NCBI GenBank assembly: GCA_049680625.1
Contig: JBAUID010000102.1
Coordinates: forward strand, 61,447-125,446
Source of the DNA: JAUIAI01 sp049680625
Lineage (GTDB): Bacteria; Pseudomonadota; Gammaproteobacteria; Burkholderiales; Burkholderiaceae_E
DNA length: 64,000 nt
Direction: 5' to 3'
Positions within the stretch are counted from its first letter, which is position 1. Every line of letters begins with the position of its first letter. The position numbers and the translations under genes are program-made. The notes beneath the pieces are model-generated. The model ran no database searches, was not told the origin of the DNA, and was given only the letters and a program-made list of their open reading frames with translations. Positions 1 to 6,839 of the stretch are shown one piece after another.

Positions 1-339
1 TTCGGTCCTGATGTATCGATCGTCACGGCTCAGGATGCTTGCACCCTCTATGGTTTCAAGCAGATTGGCCAGAATCTGGAACCCGCTTTCCGGATCATTG
101 CCGGCAGCCAGGGGGGCAATCTGGTTGTACTTTGTGGTTGCAAAACTGGATACCGAGTTTCTGGGTTTATTGTCCACCGGCGTCAGCTGGCCGTCATCGG
201 TCACCCCGAGACTGGGGCGCTTGCCCGCGAGCAATCCCATAGATCCTCCTGCACAATTGATGGCTGTGAAAACAAGAAGCAGGGCGACTGGCAGCGCGAT
301 CAGGAATTTGATTCGTCGCTGCCAGACTCGCCCTGGCAT
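1..339 (-). CDS. DUF1499 family protein, C-terminus cut by window edge
   Basis: The reading frame is open to the window edge, so the C-terminus is missing. About 113 codons remain. The N-terminus has a basic stretch and one hydrophobic segment (about residues 10-26). It is followed by a G-L-L-A-G-K-R-P motif, a VSS segment and a W/Y-poor region ending in DDRYI, which together match DUF1499. The family is small, membrane-anchored or periplasmic, and of unknown function. Start choice is uncertain. The ATG at 339 gives the membrane segment but has a weak ribosome site. An internal ATG at 240 has a very strong AGGAGG five bases upstream and would give a soluble form starting MGLLAG. The gene lies 14 bases after the dehydrogenase stop and is probably co-transcribed with it. 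Confidence 0.6.
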   Translation of the reverse strand, partial: MPGRVWQRRIKFLIALPVALLLVFTAINCAGGSMGLLAGKRPSLGVTDDGQLTPVDNKPRNSVSSFATTKYNQIAPLAAGNDPESGFQILANLLETIEGASILSRDDRYIRTE

Positions 340-353
340 TAAGGTCAGTGGCT

Positions 354-1256
354 TCAGCCGTCTTTTCGAAGACGCCGAATCAGGCTGGAGGTATCGAATC
401 GCGCACCGCCACTGCGTTGTACTTCTTTGTAGAACTGATCCACGATAACGGTCACTGGCAGGGGGGCCCCGTTGCGGTTGGCTTCGTCGATACACAGACC
501 GAGGTCTTTGCGCATCCACTCAACCGCAAAACCAAAGTCAAATTTATCGTCGATCATGGTTTCGGCGCGGTTCTCCATCTGCCAGGACTGCGCAGCCCCT
601 TTGCTGATGACATCGACAACCAGTTTCATATCAAGGCCGGCGGCCAGGCCAAAGTTCACTCCTTCCGATAAACCCTGGAGCAAACCGGCGATGCAAATCT
701 GGTTAACCATTTTGGCCAATTGCCCACTGCCGGATGGTCCGATTAAGGTAAACGCGCGCGCAAAGGCGCCGGCCACCGGTTTCACCTTGTCAAAGCTCAG
801 TGATTCACCACCACACATGACAGTCAGCACGCCGTTGACGGCACCGGCTTCACCACCCGAGACTGGTGCATCAATGAAGCCAAAGCCTGCGGTTGTCGCG
901 GTTTCATAGAGCTCGCGCGCCACCTCGGCTGATGCGGTAGTGTGATCGACAAAAATTGCGCCGGGTTTCATGCCGGCAAAAGCGCCGTCGTCACCCAGGA
1001 CTATTGAGCGCAAGTCATCATCATTGCCGACGCAGGCAAAAACGATATCAGCACCGGCTGCCGCTTCGCGCGGTGTGCCGGCCGAAGCGCCGCCGTGTTT
1101 GCTGACCCAGTCGGCGGACTTGGCGGCGGTTCGGTTATAAACGGTGACCGAATGACCCGCTGAACTCAGGTGTCCGGCCATTGGGTAACCCATGACGCCA
1201 AGGCCAAGGAAGGCCACTTTTTGGGCAGGTACGGGCTCATAGGTTTTTTCGGTCAT
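354..1256 (-). CDS. NAD(P)-dependent beta-hydroxyacid dehydrogenase (3-hydroxyisobutyrate dehydrogenase family)
   Basis: A 300-residue protein of the family's usual length. The Rossmann motif GLGVMGYPMA lies near residues 17-26. The substrate loop DAPVSGG lies near 130 and the catalytic lysine region GSGQLAKMVNQ near 175-185. The family oxidises or reduces 3-hydroxy acids such as 3-hydroxyisobutyrate, tartronate semialdehyde or succinic semialdehyde analogues, using NAD(P). The substrate cannot be assigned from sequence. A MOFRL glycerate kinase lies about 20 kb away, so tartronate semialdehyde reductase is possible but not shown. The ATG is preceded by AAGGA nine bases upstream. Cytosolic. 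Confidence 0.85.
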   Translation of the reverse strand: MTEKTYEPVPAQKVAFLGLGVMGYPMAGHLSSAGHSVTVYNRTAAKSADWVSKHGGASAGTPREAAAGADIVFACVGNDDDLRSIVLGDDGAFAGMKPGAIFVDHTTASAEVARELYETATTAGFGFIDAPVSGGEAGAVNGVLTVMCGGESLSFDKVKPVAGAFARAFTLIGPSGSGQLAKMVNQICIAGLLQGLSEGVNFGLAAGLDMKLVVDVISKGAAQSWQMENRAETMIDDKFDFGFAVEWMRKDLGLCIDEANRNGAPLPVTVIVDQFYKEVQRSGGARFDTSSLIRRLRKDG

Positions 1257-1315
1257 TGTGGGTTTCCTTGTTAATTGGTTTGTAGTTGGTTGCCGGGTGG
1301 TTCGACCCGGACGGG

Positions 1316-2317
1316 TCAGCTAATCTCAGAATGATAGTCAATTCGTTCAACGGTGATGCCCAACTGCTGCAATTCAGTGCGCAGATTGTTCCTGCCAACC
1401 AGATGAAAAGCGCCCACCGTCGCAAATACCTTGCGGGGTTCGCGCAGTAGCTGGCTCAGTCGCTGCGCCATCAGACGATCCCGGCCATCAAACATCCGCT
1501 CTCGCAAATCTGCCAGCAGGGGGTCTGCGCCAAAGGCGGCGTTTTTGATTGCCAGCAACCGGGTTTGGTCGCCTCGGCGCCATGCTCGGATCAGTGATGG
1601 GACGGTATTGTCCCAGAAGCGCTTGTCTGTGACACGAAATTCAAGTAATTGTGCCTGCCAGCGAAGGCTGCCGCCAGCCAGGGCCTCAATTTGCTCAATT
1701 GGGCGTTCCAGTTCCATGACCGCTTTGTCTTTCTGGCTGGCCAGCAGCAGTAGGTGTTGTTCGACGCTAACCACCGAACCCGGGTTGTCGCTTCGGTCGG
1801 TACCATGCAGGGCACGCGTCAATGCCCAGGGCTGAAGTCGGGAAAGGGCGGGCCAACGAGTGTCGGTGATGCTGAATCGCTTTTGTAGCCAGCGAATGGT
1901 CGGCTCACTGACCCAGTCGTTGATCTTTCCCGAATTCGGCAACAAGGCCCGCGCGGAAAACGCGGCATGTAATTCAGCTCGCCGGCGATTGACATTGAGT
2001 TCAACAGCAAGCGTATCGGCAGCGTAAAAGCGGGTCATCACTGGTTCTGGCAACGGGAACAAATCGGTCTGCCCGGCGTGAATAGCACCCAACAGCCATC
2101 CCGCACCTGGATAACCTGCGCTACCGTTAAGCCGGTATAAGGCCGGATGGTAGCCTTGGTTTCCGGGGGCCTGTACCTCAAACCAATTAACGCTGGCGCA
2201 GCCATTCAGCGTACTTGCTACCCCTGCAATGGCGCTACCCAGCCAGCGTCGCCGCTCGTCAGAAGCCGGCCGCGTGGCCGTCTCGCCGACTGTCACTGGC
2301 TGCAACATATCCGTCAT
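1316..2317 (-). CDS. TraB/GumN family protein, probable Tat lipoprotein
   Basis: The protein (333 residues from this ATG) has the paired family motifs: an N-terminal LLGAIHAG segment and a C-terminal ATVGAFHLVG segment with conserved Gly and His. The family is linked to metal-dependent peptidase-like folds; its bacterial function is unclear. The N-terminus carries an RRRWLG stretch, a hydrophobic run and an LNGC lipobox, consistent with a Tat-type lipoprotein signal. The start lies inside the upstream ggt gene, giving a 59-base out-of-frame overlap. A second ATG at 2308 is an alternative. The longer frame open to 2581 is only the antisense-free overlap with ggt and lacks family similarity, so I did not use it. 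Confidence 0.7.
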   Translation of the reverse strand: MTDMLQPVTVGETATRPASDERRRWLGSAIAGVASTLNGCASVNWFEVQAPGNQGYHPALYRLNGSAGYPGAGWLLGAIHAGQTDLFPLPEPVMTRFYAADTLAVELNVNRRRAELHAAFSARALLPNSGKINDWVSEPTIRWLQKRFSITDTRWPALSRLQPWALTRALHGTDRSDNPGSVVSVEQHLLLLASQKDKAVMELERPIEQIEALAGGSLRWQAQLLEFRVTDKRFWDNTVPSLIRAWRRGDQTRLLAIKNAAFGADPLLADLRERMFDGRDRLMAQRLSQLLREPRKVFATVGAFHLVGRNNLRTELQQLGITVERIDYHSEIS

Positions 2318-3905
2318 CTTTGTCGTCACTGAGTCGCCAGATAAATTGCCCGGACCCAAAATCCATATAGCTGTCCACGGCGCGTTCAATCTGATGGCCC
2401 ATTTGGCGCAGACTGTTGACGACGTCGCGTTCCATGCTGTCTTCAACATCCAGAGCCAGGCCCCGGTTGACCTTCCAGCGCGGGGCATCACAGGCGGCCT
2501 GGGGGTTTTGTCCGTGATCAACCATGCGACTGACGGTTTGCATGTGACCTTGTGGCTGCATATTGCCGCCCATGACTCCAAAGCTCATTTGCGGCTTGCC
2601 ATCACGCATCAGAAAGCCTGGAATAATCGTATGGAAAGGGCGCATACCCGGTGCCACCAGGTTCGGGCTGCCATCCTTAAGTGAGAAGCCCTGACCCCGG
2701 TTCTGGCACGAAATACCAAGTTCCGGTGCAACGACGCCTGAACCGAAACCCATGTAGTTTGACTGGATAAATGACACCATCATGCCGTTGTCGTCGGCGG
2801 CCGTCAGGTAAATTGTGCCGCCCCTGGGTGGATCGCCAGGCCCGAAGTCGGTGGCTTTGTTGGGGTCGATCAGCGCTGCCCGACTGGCGAGGTAGGCGTC
2901 ATCAAGCAGATCGTCCGCTGTCACCCGCGTCATGCTGCGTGGGTCACCAACGTATTTGTAGACGTCGGCAAATGCGGCCTTCATTGCTTCAATTTGCAGG
3001 TGGCGGTTTTGCACCGAGTCCGGGTCAAGGCCGGCGACATCAAATTTTTCCAGCATACCCATGGCCATGAGTGCGGCGATACCCTGGCCGTTCGGTGGGA
3101 TCTCGTGCACATCATAGCCGCGGTAATGACGCGAGATCGTGCCACTCCATTCAGGTTGATAAGCCGCCAGATCAGCTGCCGTCAGTGATCCACCGTGTTG
3201 CTGAATATAGGCGGCGAGTTGTTCCCCGGTTTGCCCTTCGTAGTATTCGCGTGCCCCGTACTGCGCGAGTCGTTTCAAAGTGGCGGCAGCACCGGGCATG
3301 GTGATCCGTTCACCAATCAACGGGGCGCGACCACGTGGCATGAACACCTCGGCAAACCCGGGCTGGGTATCGAGTTCACCGATCTGGTTGGCCCACTTTC
3401 TCTGGACCATTGGCGCGACTGCGTAACCTTTTTCTGCCAGTTCTATTGCCGGCGCGAGTATGTCGGCCATCGGAAGCCGGCCAAATTTCTCGTGCAGGGC
3501 AGCCCAGCCCGCGACCGCGCCCGGCACGGTAACCGTGTCGACCCCGCGCAGCGGAATTGCCTCTCCGTGCCGCTTGTTAAAGTACGCCTTATCCCAGGCT
3601 GCCGGCGCAACGCCCGAGGCGTTCAGCCCGTGCAACTGCTGCCCGTCCCAGACAATTGCAAAAGCGTCACTGCCTAAACCGTTGGACACTGGTTCAGTCA
3701 TCGCAATGGCTGCCGCGGCCGCAATGGTTGCATCAATTGCGTTGCCGCCGGATCGCAGGATATGCAGGCCAGCCTGGGCGGCCAGCGGTTGAGAGGTTGC
3801 CACAACGTTACGGGCAAATACCGGTGTCCGGGGGGTCGGGTAGCCCCGATGCCAGTCAAAAGGTGCATGCCAGCCAGGGCCGGCCGGGGTGACTTTAGTA
3901 TCCAT
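2259..3905 (-). CDS. ggt: Gamma-glutamyltransferase family protein
   Basis: A 548-residue Ntn-hydrolase precursor. The family self-cleaves before a threonine that becomes the nucleophile. That residue is best placed at Thr364 in GGTIYLTAAD, and the cleavage gives large and small subunits. The N-terminal part has the typical RSGGNAIDA and NGLGSDAF motifs, and the small subunit has NYMGFGSG. The reaction is transfer or hydrolysis of the gamma-glutamyl group of glutathione or similar compounds. No signal peptide is visible, unlike the periplasmic E. coli enzyme, so a cytoplasmic location is inferred. Signal-less members often act on other amides, so glutathione as substrate is not certain. Confidence 0.85.
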   Translation of the reverse strand: MDTKVTPAGPGWHAPFDWHRGYPTPRTPVFARNVVATSQPLAAQAGLHILRSGGNAIDATIAAAAAIAMTEPVSNGLGSDAFAIVWDGQQLHGLNASGVAPAAWDKAYFNKRHGEAIPLRGVDTVTVPGAVAGWAALHEKFGRLPMADILAPAIELAEKGYAVAPMVQRKWANQIGELDTQPGFAEVFMPRGRAPLIGERITMPGAAATLKRLAQYGAREYYEGQTGEQLAAYIQQHGGSLTAADLAAYQPEWSGTISRHYRGYDVHEIPPNGQGIAALMAMGMLEKFDVAGLDPDSVQNRHLQIEAMKAAFADVYKYVGDPRSMTRVTADDLLDDAYLASRAALIDPNKATDFGPGDPPRGGTIYLTAADDNGMMVSFIQSNYMGFGSGVVAPELGISCQNRGQGFSLKDGSPNLVAPGMRPFHTIIPGFLMRDGKPQMSFGVMGGNMQPQGHMQTVSRMVDHGQNPQAACDAPRWKVNRGLALDVEDSMERDVVNSLRQMGHQIERAVDSYMDFGSGQFIWRLSDDKDDGYVAASDSRRDGHAAGF

Positions 3906-3972
3906 AAGAGTCTGTTTGTCCGTGAGTTCTTGGCGAAGTTAATTCAAGGGTGTTTGGTGCCAGGTTGTACCG

Positions 3973-4683
3973 CTAGTCACAGCCCAGCTGGGTTGCCAGA
4001 TCGTGAAAGTCGGTTGCATGGTAGTCGAATGCCGGCTCGACACTGATGTCGACTGTTTTTCCTGCACCTAACTCTTGCGGTCGGGTGATAAAGGCTGTTC
4101 GACATCCCGTGGCCGCGGCTGCATGTAAGTCATCTTTATGAGCGGCAACCATCATCATTTGTGCCGGTTCAATGTCGAACACATCGCAGACGCCGAGGTA
4201 GGCTTGCGGATCGGGCTTGTAGTGGTGAAAAACCTCAGCGGAAAGCACTAAATCCCAAGGCAGTCTCGCATGGCGGGCCATATTGGCCAGCAAGCCAAGG
4301 TTACCGTTTGACAAGGAGCACAACATAAAACGCTGGCGCAGCCGGGTCAGCCCTGCTGATGCGTCTGGCCAGCCATCAAGCCGGTGCCAGGCTTTGTTCA
4401 GATGAATGCGCTGCGCTTCGTCGACATGATCGAGCCCAAAATCGCTCAACACCTGGTCGAGGTTCATCCGGTGTAAATCATCAATTTTTGTCCACGGCAG
4501 TTCGCCGGTTCGAACCCGGTCCATGGCGGGTTTGTATCCCGCACGCCATGCACTGGCGAAGTCACCGCCGTTCACGCCTGGAAAAGTGGCCTCGACTTCG
4601 CGGGCAATACTGCCGTGCCAATCAACGACGGTTCCAAATACGTCGAATGCGAGCACGGTTGGGACAGGGGTAGATTTAGTCAT
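3973..4683 (-). CDS. Haloacid dehalogenase type II-like HAD hydrolase
   Basis: A 236-residue HAD-superfamily protein. Motif I, AFDVFGTVVDW, carries the nucleophilic Asp near residue 14. Motif II is LSNGN (Ser near 119) and motif III is the lysine in HHYKPDPQAY. The VFGTVVDW form is typical of the L-2-haloacid dehalogenase subfamily, which replaces halogen by hydroxyl at C2 of haloalkanoates. Many members in this subfamily are instead phosphatases or phosphonatases, so activity on haloacids is an inference. Its start overlaps the end of the CoA-transferase gene by 8 bases, indicating translational coupling. Confidence 0.8.
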   Translation of the reverse strand: MTKSTPVPTVLAFDVFGTVVDWHGSIAREVEATFPGVNGGDFASAWRAGYKPAMDRVRTGELPWTKIDDLHRMNLDQVLSDFGLDHVDEAQRIHLNKAWHRLDGWPDASAGLTRLRQRFMLCSLSNGNLGLLANMARHARLPWDLVLSAEVFHHYKPDPQAYLGVCDVFDIEPAQMMMVAAHKDDLHAAAATGCRTAFITRPQELGAGKTVDISVEPAFDYHATDFHDLATQLGCD

Positions 4684-5905
4684 TGGTTTTTACCGTTTTT
4701 AAATACGCAGTAATTGCTGAGGAGTCGTAGCCAAGGGTGTCGCGCAGCACTTGTTCAGTGTGTTCGCCAAGGCGCGGTGGTGGCAGTTTGTAGTTGACCG
4801 GCGTTTCCGACAGTCTGATCGGGCTACCGACCATAGGCACCGGGCCGGCATCTTCGCGATCGATGTCGATGCGCAGCCCGCGCGCAACGACTTGTGGATT
4901 TTCGAACGCCTGACGCAAATCGTTAATTGGTCCGCAGGGTACGCCGACTTGTTCCAGTTCAGAAATCCACTGCGCTGCTGGTTTTTTGGCAACCATGCCG
5001 GCTAACAATGGAATCAATTGATCACGATTCTTAATACGCAGCGCATTCGATGCGAAGCGTAGATCCTCTCCAACTTCAGCCATGCCACCCGCTGCACAAA
5101 ACCTGCGGAACTGTTCGTTGTTTCCGGCAGTCACGATGATCCAGCCATCGGATGCCTGGAAAGTCTGATAGGGCACAACGTTTGGATGGGCGTTTCCCCA
5201 CCGATGTGGTGGCTTGCCGCTGGTCAGGTAATTGGTATTCATATTTGCCAGGGCTGACACCATGACATCAAGCAAAGCCATATCGAGGTACTGGCCAACA
5301 CCGGTGCGTTCGCGATGGAACAACGCCGCCAGGATTCCCTGGGTTGCGGCCATTCCGGTCATCAAATCGGATATTGCAACGCCGGCTTTTTGCGGCCCTC
5401 CGCCCGGTTGATCGTCGGCTTCACCGGTAATGGACATGAATCCGGACATGCCCTGAATAACAAAGTCGTAACCTGCGCGATGGGCCAGCGGCCCGTTCTG
5501 TCCAAAGCCGGTGACTGAGCAATAGACGAGGCCGGGGTTCAGTTTTTTCAGAGTTTCGTAATCCAGCCCGTAGCGGGCGAGTTGACCGACTTTGAAATTT
5601 TCAATAAGTACATCACTCTTGCTGACAAGGTCCCGAATGAGTTGTTGTCCAGCCGGGATACTCAGATCGGCAAGCACCGAACGCTTGCCGCGGTTCGCCG
5701 CCAGGTAATAGGCAGCATCGGTGGTGTCGTTGCCATCCCTGTCTTTCAGGAACGGAGGCCCCCAGCCACGGGTGTCGTCGCCGGCGCCGGGACGTTCGAT
5801 TTTTATAACGTCGGCGCCCAGATCCGCCAGGCTTTGGGCGCAGGTTGGTCCGGCCAGAACGCGACTCATATCCACGACTCTGATGCCGTCAAGAGGTGCT
5901 GCCAT
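4676..5905 (-). CDS. Class III CoA-transferase (CaiB/BaiF family)
   Basis: A 409-residue protein of normal family length. It starts with GIRVVDMSRVLAGPTCAQSLADLGADVIKIERPGAGD-type sequence, broken here to motifs: RVVDMSRVLAGP, then DLGADVIKIE. The catalytic aspartate region LLIENFKVG-like is seen as DVLIENFKVGQLARYGLDY. The family moves CoA between organic acids, such as formyl-CoA/oxalate, carnitine or succinyl-CoA/dicarboxylates. The substrate is not predictable. It is first in a minus-strand unit followed by the HAD hydrolase, ggt, TraB and the dehydrogenase, suggesting one catabolic transcript. Confidence 0.88.
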   Translation of the reverse strand: MAAPLDGIRVVDMSRVLAGPTCAQSLADLGADVIKIERPGAGDDTRGWGPPFLKDRDGNDTTDAAYYLAANRGKRSVLADLSIPAGQQLIRDLVSKSDVLIENFKVGQLARYGLDYETLKKLNPGLVYCSVTGFGQNGPLAHRAGYDFVIQGMSGFMSITGEADDQPGGGPQKAGVAISDLMTGMAATQGILAALFHRERTGVGQYLDMALLDVMVSALANMNTNYLTSGKPPHRWGNAHPNVVPYQTFQASDGWIIVTAGNNEQFRRFCAAGGMAEVGEDLRFASNALRIKNRDQLIPLLAGMVAKKPAAQWISELEQVGVPCGPINDLRQAFENPQVVARGLRIDIDREDAGPVPMVGSPIRLSETPVNYKLPPPRLGEHTEQVLRDTLGYDSSAITAYLKTVKTND

Positions 5906-6310
5906 TGAATCTCCGATTAAAATGTCGAGTGGTGCTACCGCCCATAGCTTAACGCCTTGTTACAGGGTTTACCTCGAATCGCTGGCGGTTCGAATCGGCG
6001 CATCTTACAGTGGTCGCTGGTGCATCGATTCCCCTTTCGTTTGCACCCGCTTCACCTCCCTGCTGAGGCGCGGGGCTGGGATGCGGTTCAACCCGTCGCG
6101 GGGCGACATTCGTGACACCCTCCTGGCGTGTTGTTGCCGTATTTCGATCAGTGCCATTGACAGGTGGCGAAACCCTTCTTAGCAGGCGCCGGATGGCGCC
6201 GCTTTTTTTCCGGCGATGCAAAAAATCCGATTGTCACGATTTACCGACAATCCAAGTGTCATCAGCACCGTACGGGGTAATAATGAACCGACGCAGCAGG
6301 AGAAAACATA
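5906..6310. other. 405-base non-coding interval between divergent genes
   Basis: No convincing gene lies here. A minus-strand frame of 90 codons has Arg/Pro/Gln-rich low-quality composition and no family resemblance. On the plus strand a GGCGCC-GGAT-GGCGCC hairpin followed by seven T lies at 6185-6209, with no plus-strand gene before it. Upstream of it are small stem-loops, including GGTGCA/TGCACC and GTCGC/GCGAC pairs. A poor TTTACC/TCGAAT promoter-like pair with a 16-base spacer lies near 5970-5995. The interval may carry a short untranslated RNA or attenuated leader in front of the 6311 gene, plus the CoA-transferase promoter on the other strand. Confidence 0.4.
6185..6209 (+). terminator. 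Rho-independent terminator-like hairpin
   Basis: A six-base-pair GC stem (GGCGCC, loop GGAT, GGCGCC) is followed by GC and seven T. No coding gene precedes it on this strand, so it would end a leader or small RNA. Confidence 0.5.
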
Positions 6311-6598
6311 ATGATGAAGTGGGGACTGATCGCAACGCTGATTGCTGCCACCGCGGTGCCGGTTGCGGCTAATGCGAGCGATATCGACCGTATGGGGCCG
6401 GCTCAAAGGCTTCTTTTTGACGGTGCTAAGCTGACCCAGCGAGACCAGGCTCGAGGTGAGGTGTCTCGAGCCCGGGCAATTCGCGCCCGTGGTCGGGTCT
6501 ATGACGAAGTCCGCTCTGCTCAGGAGGGTCAATTTGTGCAAAAACACCGGCGTAGCGCTACTCGCCCGCAGACCAAAGCCGGCAAGAAAAGTCGCTGA
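6311..6598 (+). CDS. Small secreted protein of unknown function
   Basis: A 95-residue protein. The first 22 residues form a clear signal peptide (MMKWGLIATLIAATAVP, then VAANAS with an A-N-A cleavage site). The mature part is short, strongly basic and rich in Arg, Gln and Ala (QRDQARGEVSRARAIRARGR), ending in a Lys/Arg cluster. A good AGGAGA ribosome site lies eight bases before the ATG, and ATG-ATG gives two possible adjacent starts. I do not recognise a family. The basic mature chain could bind nucleic acid, polysaccharide or membranes, but this is only a composition argument. A weak hairpin, AAGCC/GGCTT, follows the stop. Confidence 0.65.
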   Translation: MMKWGLIATLIAATAVPVAANASDIDRMGPAQRLLFDGAKLTQRDQARGEVSRARAIRARGRVYDEVRSAQEGQFVQKHRRSATRPQTKAGKKSR

Positions 6599-6677
6599 TA
6601 ATTGTTAGAAAAACCGGTAAGAAGCCGGTAAAATCTGAAGCCCGGATTCAGGCTTTATGAATCATCGGTCAGAGCCG

Positions 6678-6748
6678 CCTGATGTCTGGTTTTTTAGAAC
6701 CGGCTATTGAGTCTATTAATAGACATCAGGGGCGATTTTTAGACATCA
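6678..6748 (+). promoter_or_regulatory. Palindromic repeats in the alaS upstream region
   Basis: A ten-base inverted repeat, CCTGATGTCT (6678-6687) and AGACATCAGG (6721-6730), encloses 33 bases. Its right arm overlaps a perfect 14-base palindrome, GTCTATTAATAGAC (6711-6724). A third AGACATCA copy lies at 6741-6748. The array sits 92-160 bases before the alaS start. It could be an operator or an mRNA fold. E. coli AlaRS is known to repress its own gene by binding a palindrome at its promoter, so autoregulation is a fair hypothesis but not shown. Confidence 0.4.
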
Positions 6749-6839
6749 ACACCCCGGCGCTATGCTGACGAAATGGGCTGGCTCTGCCATACCGTGCCGA
6801 TTTAGTGTATTTTCAGTCGGTTAACCCGCGTTTTTACAC

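Noticed and set aside
11..448. Plus-strand open frame of 145 codons
   Set aside because: It lies opposite the DUF1499 frame, which has a recognisable family pattern; this one has none.
5975..6000. GGTTCGAATC, a tRNA T-loop-like string
   Set aside because: The flanking bases do not form the five-pair T-stem and no other tRNA arms are present.
5906..6180. Minus-strand GGGTGCAAAC and CACTGTAAG strings, reminiscent of a cobalamin riboswitch
   Set aside because: The B12-box and the rest of the conserved core are missing and the order does not fit; the downstream gene is a CoA-transferase.
5949..6221. Minus-strand 90-codon frame
   Set aside because: Arg/Pro/Gln-rich with no signal, motif or ribosome site; it lies in the divergent interval.
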